A stretch of 64,000 nt of DNA from Piper betle (Eukaryota > Streptophyta > Magnoliopsida > Piperales > Piperaceae). Positions 33,313-45,755 of this stretch are shown one piece after another. Numbering within the stretch: position 1 is the first letter of the stretch; every line of letters starts with the position of its first letter. A model generated the notes under the pieces. The model saw nothing but the letters and a program-made list of their open reading frames with translations, did not search any database and was not told the DNA's origin. Where the stretch lies: the NCBI GenBank assembly GCA_033002965.1, contig JAURVB010004678.1, positions 1 through 64,000 of the forward strand, written 5' to 3'. Position numbers and translations under genes: made by a program.

Positions 33313-35780
33313 TGTAGAACCGGCAACTCGAGTCATAGTTTTACAGTTGTAACTAGCCGATTTGATTGTTATTTTCAGTCTAGTTAGTTTTAGAACACGT
33401 GTGCTGAGCCGAGGTCATTCGTGTATTATGAATCAAGAGGGTCATCTATACCCAAATATATGATGATAACGTTAGTAATGCAGTAGTAGAATAAGTCATC
33501 AAAGTATATGAGAGTATGCCCAGTTTTTTTGTAGACCGTAGAATTAGATTTAGGTTATTTATTATGTGAAAGCATGTTATTTATGATTTTTGCGTGAGTT
33601 TGTAGGTTTAAAGCATGTCATTCGAGTTAGGACTCAATTATTTTATTTTATTATATTATATTTTATATTTTTCAGAATTTATTTATTATTATTAACTCTA
33701 GTCGGGAGTGAGTTAAGTTTAATTTACAAAACTACCATCGTTTTATACCTCTTGATCCTTCCCTTCCTCCCAACGATCACCTCCACCCAATGCCTCCCCT
33801 GCCTCACCCCGCCCCTACCGCCCGTCATGTCGTCGTCACCCTTCCCTTCCTTCCTCCGTCTTCCCTGCTTCCTCCTCCTACCCTCTACACCAACAGCCAC
33901 CCTATTTACTTGCAGTGGACGCCGCAGCCGTCAATCCAACCCTCCTCATCGACCCTCCTTCCTTCCTTTCTCCCTCTTTCCCCTTCCCTCTCCTCTACTC
34001 AGTCACCACTTTCTTCCCTAATTTTGTTGTCGGCAACATCATCATCGGCAACCAATTTCGGCCAATTTCCAGCTAGTGGCCCCGGCCATACTACCTAGAC
34101 GCCGCCTAGCCCCCTTGTCCTTCCCTACGGGCCAATTCCCAGCCACGGCAGCCACTCAGCACTGTCGGCAACCGCAATTACTATCGCCACCGTTGTTGCC
34201 GATTTGAGCCTCAATCACTATTAGTCGCTTATAGTTTCTCGAATTTTAGATTTTAATTTATTTTAATTATTATGCATATCATTCATCATTTTAGGAATTT
34301 TTCATATTTTTGTTAATATGTTGATTTTGAAATTTTTGATAAGATTAATAAATTTTTCATGTGATTAAGAATTGATAATGATTATTGATAATTTGAATGA
34401 ATTGATTATGAAATTAATTATGATACTAATGATGTTAGAAAGTGTGATAATTGTGTATTAGTATTATAATTGTATCAATTAATTATTAGTGATTAGGAAG
34501 TTAATTCATAATAGATATTAGATGTGGAATAGCATAATTAGGATTTGTAAACTTAATTAAGGGTAAAATATCATAAGTAGGATTACTCAACTAATTAATC
34601 ATCATTAGGGTTACTAATCTAATTTAACAAGGAATGACGTGAAATAATAATAAGTTCATGAATTGTGACGTAGTCACTTAATTAAAAGTAATGACTTGAA
34701 GATTTTTAAATTGTTAATTGTTAATTTAATTCATTTATTGATTGTTTGATATTGATATTAGCGTTTATAGTAGTTATGATTATGTAATGAGTCGCATGCA
34801 TTCATTGCATCCATGCATCATATAGTTGAAACTGGGTATTAGTTTTTAGTTTTGATGTGTAAGTACAGAGTAGGAATTTGCCGCCTAGGCGGGTGGCCTC
34901 GCTTGGAGCTTTAATGAGGTTTGTTTAGAAGAAATTTTATCGGATCCCACTTAACTCGGGTCATTTAATCAAATAGTTTTTTCTGATTAATAACCTTAGA
35001 GGATGGGATCCCTCTGATTTTGAAAACAAAATCTATGACTGTCTGAGAGTGCTCGACCTTCCTACTCAAAGCCAGAAGATATATAAAGGAAATGAAAGGG
35101 CTTAGGATATACTGGTGGTCCCAATGGACAGAAAAAGAAAGTGAAAAAATGTGGAGAGAGACATCAGTAGACGAGTTAGTTCAAGATGTTGTTGGGTCCC
35201 TTCAAGAGTTCCACCAGAAGTTATACATGGTTTTTTTTCAAAATAAGAGTCCAGTCTTATTTGTCAGCTTGTTATTGTTACTTTTGGACCAATAATACTC
35301 ATTACTGACAGTTTTCTATTATATATGTAAGGAGCACGAGTCTAATATATCAACCTAGACAAAGGAGCAGTGACTACTATGTGCACACACATCAACCTAG
35401 TACAATATGTTAGATCGTTGTGTTTTAATTATGATGTACCAGTTTGTCATATGATGTTTTAAAATAATTTGACAATAATTTGAGATTGATATAGTAATTA
35501 AAAGTGATCAGACAAATGACAAAATGAAATATGAAATGAACACATGGGTCAAGACTCAATTCATGTTTTGTAATTTTGCTATTATGAAAATTATGGTGTG
35601 CTGGAAATAAAGATTTTGTCTTGTTTGGTGATATATAAATATATTGCATAACGATAATTATCTTTCATTTTAAGATGCCGATAGTCGATTTATTCAAGTT
35701 AGATTTTGGTTACTCGATTAAGTCGGCTAACCCAAATATTTCGGTCTGGTTCGCAAGTGAGCGGAATTTGGGGTGATACA
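33313..35780 (+). mobile_element. LTR H, diverged long-LTR family copy, solo
   Basis: Starts 'TGTAGAACC' at 33313 and ends 'GGGGTGATACA' at 35780, matching LTR C along its length. Landmarks: 'cacgtgtgctgagccga' near 33396, the module near 33692-33720, a C-rich segment 33770-34210, 'cctaggcg' near 34884, 'gatcccacttaactcgggtca' near 34943. It is 2.47 kb, shorter than C. Flanks (AGTTT and GAATA) do not match as a TSD, so a flank was lost or the insertion is old. Confidence 0.7.
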
Positions 35781-35784
35781 GAAT

Positions 35785-35905
35785 ATTTTTAATATCAAGA
35801 TCAATTGTGTCATGCTTCGTAACTCTCATATGTAATATACCATAAATTAGGTTAATATAATGAAGCCAATACACGTAGTCAATGTGTAATTGTAAATTGA
35901 TCATA
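35785..35905 (+). repeat. Copia 3' LTR remnant
   Basis: Pairs with 9335-9455 (see that entry) and marks the right side of the copia element. Confidence 0.6.
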
Positions 35906-37403
35906 TTTCATGCCAAAGTGTAATAAAGTTTATTCCATTACAACCTTTAATATCTAACTAGCCAAAGACTTGTATGATGCATTACGAACATTTTAAACTT
36001 AATAATAATAATAATAATAATAATATATATATATATTAATAACATACAAAATTAATTTTAAATATATTACTAAATGTTGTTTTTACATAAAATAATAATT
36101 ATCTATTTAACTTTAATGAAAAATATTTTTTTACAATATAATAATTATAAACTAAGTTTAGTTTCATGCGAAAAATAAGTAATAATCTAAATTAAGCACA
36201 TATTAATAAATAAAAAAAATTATGAGTCAAAGTTTAATAATTAAAAAAATTATCATTATTTCAGATTTAATATTTTACTTACAATTTAAGTGTTTGCTAA
36301 CAATAAATAAATGAGTACATAAAAAACCTGTATTATATACAAATCTTAAATTAAGCACATATTATTACATAACGAGTTTTAATTTAAATAATATGACTAT
36401 AAATATACAAGTAAAATTTACCAATTTTTAAAATTCATAATTTGGATAGAGTTATACTCTAAAAACGTTATATTACTAAATAATATTAATAAAAATCTTA
36501 GATTAAATAAATATTAATATGCCAATAAAATTTTTATAAGGCCAAAATTAATTTTAGTTTAATAAAGGTTACAACTAAAAATAAGAGGTGGATTTATGAT
36601 TTGAATATACATATGTCAAAGCTAAAATAGTAGAATTCCAAAATAAACTAGTATTGCCTTGTATTACTAATAAATAAATAATCTTATATTATTCTCACAA
36701 TGATGTATTTTTTCCATCTTACTCCTCATGATGGATACATGAATGTTATTAAATTATTGTTCCATTTATTTTGAAAAAAATCCATATAACCTAAGATTAT
36801 AAAAGTTCATGTCCCTCAAACACTTATTGCCATGGCAAAAAATAATTAAATAAAATTATTTTTATCATATGATCTCATCATTTAAAAAAAATTACTGGCT
36901 TACATTAAAATTTAAATTATATAAAAGCAGAATATTAATTTTTTCCAAATATAAAAACGAGAACGTGAGATAAACGTGCAAATAAGTGATACACAAAATA
37001 AGAAGGCAGTGGGGTTCCCACGTGCGACACGTGCGGCGGTGTCGTTCACATCTTACCAGCCCATCGTCTAGCGTCTTCTTCCCTCCCCAAGCTCCACCCC
37101 AAGCTTCCATGGCCGCCCTTCTCTGCTGACCTCCTCCTCCCTCCCTCAACATATACTTATATGCACCTCCCACCCACCACCCCCGCAATTTATCTCTCTC
37201 TGTGCTTATTTTCTTTTGCAACATCAATCGTCTCCATCTCAGTCGAGGTACTTTGAGCAGCCTTCTACTGCTTCTCCAAACCATTTCGAAGAGGTGGGTA
37301 TTTTGTTTCTGGTATTGATGGTCGTTGTAAAAATTGAGTCTTTTGGTCGTTGAATTTTTGTGGGTTGCATTCGTTGCAGCTGCAAGCAATCGTCTTCCTT
37401 GCC
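35906..37403. other. AT-rich intergenic, then 5' region of the sugar transporter gene
   Basis: Very AT-rich with an (AAT)n/(AT)n microsatellite at about 36000-36035. From about 37010 it becomes gene-like: two G-box/ABRE-like 'cacgtg' motifs ('cccacgtgcgacacgtgcgg', 37018-37034) and a C/T-rich tract (37080-37200) sit upstream of the ATG at 37404. A long open frame on the minus strand here is antisense to the transporter promoter and first exons and is not a gene. Confidence 0.5.
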
Positions 37404-40400
37404 ATGGCATCGGGCGCGGCGGATCCTGAGCAGCCCCGGCTCTCCTTCTTCGACCGCAACCGTGGGAATGACGTTCGTTCCCCTGCCCTCCTCCTCTGAC
37501 TACTTTCAATTTTGGTTTCTTTTTGGTTATCTGCTTGGTGTCTGTGGTTGACTTTGGATGCCTGCATTTTCCTTCTGATGTTGAGATTTGACTAATGTTT
37601 CCGAAATGGGTGTTTGAGCTGGTGTTTTGATTGATGTCGCTGTTGCCTTTTTCCAATCAGGGTAGAAAAACGTCGTCGGAGATTGACAGTGCTTCTGAGC
37701 CTTTTCTCAATGGCGGCAGTTCTGCTGAGGAGTACTCTGTTTCAGCTACTATTCTCCCGTTGGATTCTCTTCCTTGCCTTGGAATAATTTCTTGCTTAAG
37801 AATTTTTCAATTTTTCTCTCGTTCTCATCCAAATCAAATTACAAAATCTATCAATAGGATATTTAAAGTAAAAAGCAAGTGCATTTATGTTCTGTGTAGT
37901 GTTTGTCTCATGTTTGGTCTGCTTGTATCATGTGGGCAACAGGTTTCTGTTCCCTGCTTTGGGAGGTCTGCTCTATGGATATGACATAGGGGCCACATCT
38001 GGGGCCACTATTTCCTTGGAGGTACTTTCAACACTTATTTGCTACTAAACTTTATCATTTCATATGTGATTTGTATGTGCTGTTTTCCTTTCAAAGCTTG
38101 CTTCTTTCAGAAAATATCCTTTTTTAAAAAAAATTTTGATATGAGAAATTCAATGCAGTCTTCCACATTGAGCGGAACAACATGGTATAACTTGTCTTCT
38201 GTTCAAATTGGGCTTGTGGTAAGCTGGTTGATTTAACTGATTTGAAGAGGCAACTAGTTTTAATTCTTCTTATTTGGTTGTATCAGTGGATAATATAAAC
38301 CCAACATGTTTTGCAGGTCAGTGGTTCACTTTATGGGGCACTTATTGGCTCAATGCTGGCTTTTACCATTGCTGACTTCTTAGGTTTGTCGTCTAACCTT
38401 GTTCATTTTATCTAAGTTTAATGTTCTAAATTTTGTCTTTCATATCTGTCCTTTTAATGGTCCATGTTTTTTTCTACAGGGAGAAGAAGAGAATTGATTG
38501 TCTCCTCAATGTTATATCTTGTTGGTGCTTTGTTAACCGCTTTGACTCCAAGTTTTGCAATTATGGTGATTGGGCGCTTTATTTATGGAATTGGGATTGG
38601 ATTGGTAATTTGATTTTAACCAGTTAATGTATCTTGACTTACAAGTTTTTTTTAATTAAAAAAACATTCTGCATATTATTTAAGCCAGTTTTTTAATTCC
38701 AAATGAATGGCTCTTGTTTCTTATAAAATTTGCTCACTTTTAGGCCATGCATGCTGCTCCAATGTACATTGCGGAGACTACCCCTAGTCAAATTCGAGGA
38801 AGATTTATCTCCTTAAAAGAGTTCTTCATTGTGCTCGGGATGCTTGTGAGTTGATTTCAAGCTCAGTTTGCTTTTAGTTGACAAACACATGGAAGCTTAT
38901 CAAATTGTTGTCTGTTCTTCTTCAGCTAGGTTACACGTCCAGCAGTGTTTATGTCAATCTTGTTTCAGGATGGCGTTACATGTATGGAAGCAGCACACCT
39001 ATTTCGGTGATTATGGGGATTGGAATGTGGTGGTTACCTCCTTCACCAAGGTGGCTACTTCTTTGTGCTATACAAGGAAGAGGTAAACTGCATGATATGA
39101 GAGAAAGTGCCATCACTTGTCTCTGCCGTTTAAGAGGCAGACCTTTCGATGGTTCTGCTTCGGAACAGGTTGATGAAATTTTAGCTGAGCTCTCTTACAT
39201 TGATCAAGATAAAGAAGCAGCAATTTGGGAAATCTTCCAAGGGAAATGCATGAAGGCACTCACCATTGGTGCAGGACTGGTGTTCTTTCAGCAGGTAGTG
39301 AAGTTCCTTTAATGATGGTCTCTTTCAACTTTTCATTTGCTCAAAATGTCTGTTTTTTTACTAACTGCATATTTGTATGGCAGGTTACTGGTCAGCCAAG
39401 TGTGTTATATTATGCTGCTACTATTCTGAAGGTACTGGTTAGTTATCTGTGTTGATGGGTTACAAATGTTTCAACTGACAAATTGCTTCGTTTTGGGGGG
39501 TATTTCTAAAATATTCTCTTAACAGAGTGCAGGGTTCTCAGCAGCTTCGGATGCTACCAGAGTCTCGATTCTTCTTGGTCTTCTAAAGGTACTTTTTCTG
39601 AAGAAATAATGAGGGAAATGGTGAAAATTTCATTCTTGAGAACATCTAGTCAACAAAACTTGGTTCAGCTGTGTATTTTGATGCTTAAACAATTACAACA
39701 GTATCATTATACCTCTTTCGATGAGGAAAACTTGAGTGGTGGTGGTAACGATGATAAGATTTAAGTATAAAGTGGTCTTGCTTATTTGATATCAGGAATG
39801 GCATTGTTGGGAGGTCTGATTCGATTGTGAACTGGTGTTTAATGTGTTTACATTCTAATTATTCAGTCATTGTATGTGAAGCGGGAGAAAGGCTGGTTGT
39901 TAATTTTTCATTCTGAATCATAATTTGTTGACTCCTTTGCAGTTAATCATGACCGGCGTGGCCGTTGTTGTGGTAGACAGACTTGGAAGAAGACCTTTAC
40001 TACTTGGAGGTGTTAGCGGTATTGTAAGTATTATATTTCTGTGTGCAAAATAATCAAGGTCTTCATGTGGATACCAATAGTTGCTTGTCTAATAGCTACA
40101 TTCACTTGTCCATCTGTTGTTTATGTGACTAAGATTCATGAAAGTTCTACCTTTATATGTTCATGATCTAATTCTGATGACTTGGATACCACAGAGTTAT
40201 ATGAAAGAGAAATGTTTGCCTTAAATATACTGTGTTCACGTTGATCTTTGACTATGTTAGTTTTTACCTCCAGGTATTATCTCTATTTTTGTTGGCGTCA
40301 TACTATACCTTTTTAAATAATACTCCGGCTGTGGCAGTATTTGCACTCTTATTGTATGTAGGGTGTTACCAGGTACTTGCTACATATCACTGTGGTTTGA

Positions 40401-41546
40401 TATTTCATTCTACATAACACTTTGACCAATTATTTTCATCTGTGAAATTTGGTATTGCAGTTATCATTTGGACCAATTGGTTGGCTTATGATATCGGAAA
40501 TTTTCCCACTGCGCCTCAGGGGCCGAGGACTGAGTATTGCAGTGCTTGTGAATTTCACCTCGAATGCATTAGTAACTTTCTCTTTCTCCCCACTCCAGGT
40601 ATCTTACTCTCTCCATATCAGAGTCGCACACATTACTCATATATTGTTTATCTAAACAACAAATGCAGGGGATCATTGTGTGCTTTTTGAGGATGATGAG
40701 TCAAAATTTATATATTTTTTTAAAAAGGAAATATTCTACCCCAGTGGACTGTAAATCTGCTGCTTGCTTGTTAGTCTAGGAGAGTTGAGTGTGTTGTTAT
40801 TTTTATTTAGTTCCATATGACTGAATGGTTCTAATAACGGCTAGCTTTGTTAAAAGCTTAATCTCAGTTGAAAATGCAAACATTTAAAAGTAAAAATATC
40901 ATTTGTTTTGTTTAAGCTAAACGTTGTATCTTGTTGTGTCTGATGGATTTCCTTGGCTTATTCCTGCTCCAAATATGCTGCTAAGCATTGACAAATTCTC
41001 CTTCCAAAAAGAGATTGAAGATTGCCTTTTAGTCCATCAATCTGCGGCTGTTTTAACAACGCCTTTCCTAGTAGTCCGTTAGCATTATTGTCATCATCGT
41101 CATTTCATAAGTCGTTCAACACTGTACTTTGTCATGATTTTTAAACGCCATGTCATAATGAATAGAGTCATGGATTTGTTCTTCTTCCATCTAATACAGA
41201 AATGTGTTGGGGGCATGAATCCTAAACTAAGACCATGCAATTATAAATGGCAAAATTTTAAATGGCCGGCTGCCCTACCTTTTGCCAACCCTCCTTTATT
41301 CGGGCTTAGGACTTGTGGGAAAAAAAAACTTTTGCTCTACTTTCAGCTTTATATTCTGATTGTTCATTTACTTCATGATTAAAAAGTTATTGATCTCTAC
41401 ATCTGTTGGAACAGGCACTGCTGGGAGCTGGACCTCTTTTTGCTGTGTTTGGGATCATAGCCATCATATCTCTTATCTTCATATACTTCATAGTGCCAGA
41501 AACAAAGGGACTAAGTTTGGAAGAAATTGAGGCAAAGTTACTATGA
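37404..41546 (+). CDS. Sugar/H+ symporter of the VGT / D-xylose-proton-symporter-like group (MFS)
   Basis: Twelve-helix major-facilitator sugar transporter; relatives act on the tonoplast or plastid envelope. Fourteen exons, all GT-AG and in phase: 37404-37472, 37661-37758, 37943-38021, 38159-38218, 38317-38383, 38480-38604, 38744-38845, 38926-39294, 39384-39431, 39526-39588, 39943-40023, 40274-40372, 40461-40598 and 41415-41546. They total 1530 nt, 509 residues, normal for the family and without lesions. Motifs: 'GGLLYGYDIGATSG' (helix 1), 'DFLGRRRE' (loop 2-3), 'GRFIYGIGIG', 'ETTPSQIRGRF', 'PPSPRWLL', 'FFQQVTGQPSVLYY' (helix 7 sugar-binding QQ), 'DRLGRRPLLL' and 'VPETKGLSLEEIEAKL' at the C terminus. 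The N terminus is short and acidic, not an obvious plastid transit peptide, which favours the VGT1/VGT2-like vacuolar forms. Substrate is inferred. Confidence 0.93.
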
Positions 41547-44500
41547 ATACATACTCCTTATGATGAATGCCCTCTCAATGGCTGTAGATCCGTGGGATCA
41601 TTTGCAAGTCAGGAAAGGATTGGCTCTAGTACAAGTGTGAATGATGTATGAACAGCTTTTAGCCAATAGACCGGATGTTTTTCATTTATTGCATGTGTTT
41701 CCTATTTTATCTTCCAAACTAATTCAAATCAGATGTTTTTCCCATGTGAAACTTGGGAGAAGTGGTGAAGCATAAATTTCTGTTCAAAATGTAGCATGAT
41801 CATCCTCCTTTTTTTATTGTACCAAATGGACGAATTACCTTATGTTAATTAATATTTATAATTAACAGATACTCTATGTTAAATTTTATATTTCAAAAAT
41901 ATTATTTACCTGTTATTTCTATGTTGGAATTTCAGAGAGCTGCTATTTTCACTATTAATATTAGTCGTTAATTTTCTTGTCTCAAAAGCATTTGGGTGCT
42001 AAAGAGCAGGTAAAACCAGAGTGGTGAATAAATAGTTCTTTCAAATGTTTAACGTGTGTTATTTTTTTGGTAATATAGTGGCAACTGGGCATAAAAATAG
42101 CGTTGTGTTTGTAGGGCAAGTTAAGCAGATTTTTACTTAGTTCAAATGTAGCTTGATTAAGCTTGTTGACTAGGAGTTCACGTTGATCTTATTAAAGTAT
42201 TCAAGTTCATGTGAATTTGAGTTGAATCCTAATTATTATCTTAATTATATTTACCAATACGCTTTTTAAATATATTTTACACTAGTCGTTAAAAAAGATA
42301 AGATATCTCAAATTGTCATAATTTTGGGTATAAAATTATATAATAATGCATTAAAACCTTATATTCTTATCAAACATTATTATTATTATTTCATACTCTT
42401 TTAAAAATTGTATTATTTTAGTTGAATTTTTTAAAGAGATTTAATATAATCTAAAATTAAATTTTGTTTTCCGTCTAATATATCAAACTTCAGACTAAGC
42501 CAATCAAACATTTATAAACTTAGGTTCACTTCATATAATTCTGGGTCAAGCTCTTATTGAGTCGGCTAACATAATAGGACCTTAAACAACCATACTGGTC
42601 AATGCAATAGACACTATGACCAATTAGTATATATATATATACATACACATTAGGTCAAAATAGCCACACAATGCGTACGATATAATAATTAATAAAAATT
42701 AAAAAATATACAATCAGTCTCATAAAATATTTTTAATGAATAGTTATTGACTTTTAAAAATAATAAAATAATTATGACATGATTTAATAAAATTAATTTA
42801 ATAAAAATGTAGTTTAAAAAAAATCAATAACATTGAAAATATAAAATTATATAGGGAAAACAAAAAATATTAGACAACAAATCTCATAAGAATTTTACTT
42901 AATTGATGGTCATTAATTTTTTTGAAAAAACATATAAAAATGATTAAATAAAATAAAAATATTATCAAGTGATTAAATAAAAATAATTTAATAATAAAAA
43001 TACAAAAATGCATTTTTTTAACTTCAATAAAAATTTTGAATTTATAAGAAAATTTTTTGACAAAAAGTTCAAAATTTATATGATAATTTTTATATCAAAA
43101 AAATCTAGTGCTCTATTTTAATCCCTTAATTTAAAGAATGATAATGTGAAAAATGTACTCTTTTATACCGGAGTCACATCTTATATGATTACTTCTTCTA
43201 AAGAGAGCTATACGTGGATACATCTCATAAGAGTGCCTCTTATGAAAAGTTGCACTTACTTAAAAAATACCCTTATATAAAGAGGAAAATGTAACGAGAG
43301 TGCCTTTTTATGAAGAGTTATACTCTTATGAAAAGTTGTACCTACTTAGAAGATATCATTTATATAAAGATGGAAAATGCCACAAGAGTGCCCTTTTATG
43401 AAGAGTTGCACTTGTTTTTATCAAAAATTGTACCCGTTTAGAATCAAGGAGAAAAAATTGGCTCTTTAAAGCAAATATGGTAAAAAAAATTTTCTTCCCC
43501 TATTATAATTAACTATTCATAAACCCCACTCAATGTGAGCGATTTGTCTTTATAAATAGATTAATATTATGATTATTAAACATATAAATTACTAAGTAAT
43601 CAATTTTAAATATATATTATTTAAAATTTTTTAAAGTTAATTAAACTGCAGACCTAAAATATTATAAAGGCACATGATTTATAAAAAATAATAGATTCAT
43701 TTTTATCATTATCAAACTTGTGGGGGGAAAATAAATAGGAAGAAATATGAAATTTTAAACTAATTCATATAAACAATACAATAATCAATGCAAAAACTTA
43801 AAAATCATACTCCAATGAACAATTAATCGTTGCATTTTCTTCCACTTCTATATTCAATTCTTTTGTAAGTTTTTTTTTAATTTCCAAGTTCTTATACTAT
43901 TAGTCGCTGATATAAGCCTCTTCACATTAACAATTGACTCATTGAAAGTTCTCAATCCTTGAAAATTTAATGTCCTTTTACATCTACAACTTTTAAAAAA
44001 ATAAAGTTAAAAATAATTTTTGAAAAAAACGTTAAAATATCATAATTTAAAGCCATATATAGGGGAAATGTAGCAATTTTTGTAGAGAAAATCATCAATA
44101 AATAAATATAAAAATGTCACAAGGTGCCCAAAGCAAAATATAAACATATTTTGGAGAAAAACAAAAAACAAAATTTCGGTGTGAAATAATTAAAATAGGG
44201 GAAACCTAAAGAGAGAGAGAGAGGCATAAATAGTAAAGTATAATATAATGATAAAGAAAAATAGAATATTAATTTAAAAATATAAGAAAATAAAAAATCA
44301 ATGATATTAATAATAAAGAAGTGAATTACAGTATAAAAAGACAAATACTTTGTATAAGAAGGAAAATTGAATAATCAAATTATTATAAATTATTAATAAT
44401 ATAAAAAACAAAATAAACATAACAATATAATTACCTCATAGTTATTTCTACCTTTTGAGACTATTATCTTTTAGGAAAAAGCTTTTACCGATAAAAAAAA

Positions 44501-44619
44501 TGTTTTGAGAGAAATTAGTAACATATTTATAAGGAGAATTTGAGATAAAATCATTAAACTTTGGATGTGATGGAAAAAATGTGCATCCCGTAGGAGAGGT
44601 GCATATCCTTTAAAAATGG
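41547..44619. other. AT-rich intergenic, 3' UTR of the transporter at its left
   Basis: The first 200-300 bp are likely 3' UTR. The rest is AT-rich (long A/T runs at 42700-43100 and 43980-44420) with no protein similarity that I can see. A short tandem repeat is listed separately. Confidence 0.55.
43225..43420. repeat. Short tandem repeat, about 80 bp unit, 2.3 copies
   Basis: Units start 'gagtgcct...ttatgaa' near 43230, 43299 and 43387, each followed by 'agttgcac/agttgtacc...tatataaag'. Copies differ by small indels. Confidence 0.6.
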
Positions 44620-45227
44620 TGCACCCCGTTTCGGTTCACTTACGAACCAAACCAGAATAGCTATCGACAACCAAACTGTTCGTTAATCTACTTAATTCGG
44701 TTAAACCGACTCGGATCTAACCTTTGCGTCTCACAATGGTGATGCAAGCATTCAATGCATATATGAGATGCTTAGACACTATCGTGGTTCTAGATGTATG
44801 ATATAATATACAATTAGGTTCAAAGCAAAACGAACACATGAAATGTTCAAGGAAAATAATTATTTTTAAAATAAAGTGAATAAAGCTTCCCCTTAACGTG
44901 CAATAGGGACCACCATTCTTCACAAACCTTTTATACTATCATAGTTCTAAATTCTTTTCATCCACTAATATATTAGATCTTTTTCCTAGTTCATACTACG
45001 AAAACTGTGGTCCTATACCTACTAGTACACTATCAAATCTTGCAATTCCACTTCCACCTGTAATCAGCATGTTACATACAATTGCGGGTCCACTGACATC
45101 TGGTTCCATTCTTGCTTGAAATGAGGCAAACAAAAGAGTCGTTGTTGGAGTAGTCCTTTGTTACAGCGGTGGAGGAGGAGGAGGCAGCGAAGTGCCGATA
45201 GGAACTAGTGGCTCTCCTCGTACCTCA

Positions 45228-45521
45228 TCACGCACTACTGGTCTCTTCTCCGCTCTGGTTACCAAGAGGGCTATCTATTTGAGCTCTCTCTGAATTCTTC
45301 TTGATTTTGCTACATCTGTATCTACACATTGGCCAATCTGGCAATCGTTGTTTCTCTCCCCTATTATTGACTACTGCTATGTAGTGGCGGTCATAATGAC
45401 GACTCTCACTGTGTTTACTAATTGAGACTGGTACACTAGCCTCTCTTTGTGGCATGGTAGTTTTCATTTGACTAGATGTTATGTTACTGTAATCATGGTT
45501 GGGATTGTCTTGTCTAGGCAA
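45228..45521 (-). CDS. Short gag-leader ORF of element E, unrecognised
   Basis: An open frame of 97 codons starts about 220 nt downstream of the primer-binding site, the place where gag starts in such elements. It is rich in Ser, Arg and Gln ('MPRQDNPNHDYSNIT...', 'KNSERAQIDSPLGNQSGEE') and shows no domain I recognise. It ends before any gag core; probably the truncated N terminus of gag. Confidence 0.4.
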   Translation of the reverse strand: MPRQDNPNHDYSNITSSQMKTTMPQREASVPVSISKHSESRHYDRHYIAVVNNRGEKQRLPDWPMCRYRCSKIKKNSERAQIDSPLGNQSGEETSSA

Positions 45522-45739
45522 TGGAGGGGATGGGACCCTTATATGTATCCTATGGGTCTATCTCACCATCTTGTGGGTAATCCCTGCTCTAACATGAACA
45601 CACTATAATACCATTGATTGGTAAGAAAATCTACAAACAAAAACATTAAGATAGCAATATACTTGTCCACACAACTTGGAGTAGTTTTTGCACACATGTA
45701 ACATATAATACATCTATCATCTTAATCAACAAAACGTTA

Positions 45740-45751
45740 GCTCTGATACCA
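45740..45751 (-). other. Primer-binding site complementary to initiator tRNA-Met
   Basis: Minus strand 'TGGTATCAGAGC', four bases after the LTR end (GGGTGCTACA). This is the standard plant tRNA-iMet primer site. It fixes the polarity of the whole LTR family: start TGTAAAACCC, end GGGGTGTTACA. Confidence 0.9.
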
Positions 45752-45755
45752 AGAC

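Larger units (their letters stand above)
9335..35905 (+). mobile_element. Decayed Ty1/copia retrotransposon, split by nested insertions
   Basis: The element is the outermost layer of the nest. Gag lies at about 9580-10403, pol resumes at 30325 and runs to 33312, and copies of one flank sequence occur at 9335-9455 and 35785-35905. Both copies share 'ctcttatatgtaat', 'accataaattaggttaat' and 'tagtcaatgtgta' and are the remains of its two LTRs. Two LTRs of another family interrupt it: 10404-30324 in the protease region and 33313-35780 after RNase H. Coding sequence is full of stops and frameshifts, so the copy is dead. About 3.9 kb of it belongs to the copia element itself. Confidence 0.8.

Noticed and set aside
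33790..34098. Ser/Pro-rich plus-strand frames
   Set aside because: C-rich segment of LTR H, homologous to the non-coding GC-rich part of the other LTRs.
36892..37656. 254-codon minus-strand frame
   Set aside because: Antisense to the promoter, leader and first exons of the sugar transporter; low-complexity, no domain.
43000..43460. Possible CRISPR-like or satellite array
   Set aside because: Only two to three diverged units; plant nuclear DNA; an ordinary short tandem duplication.
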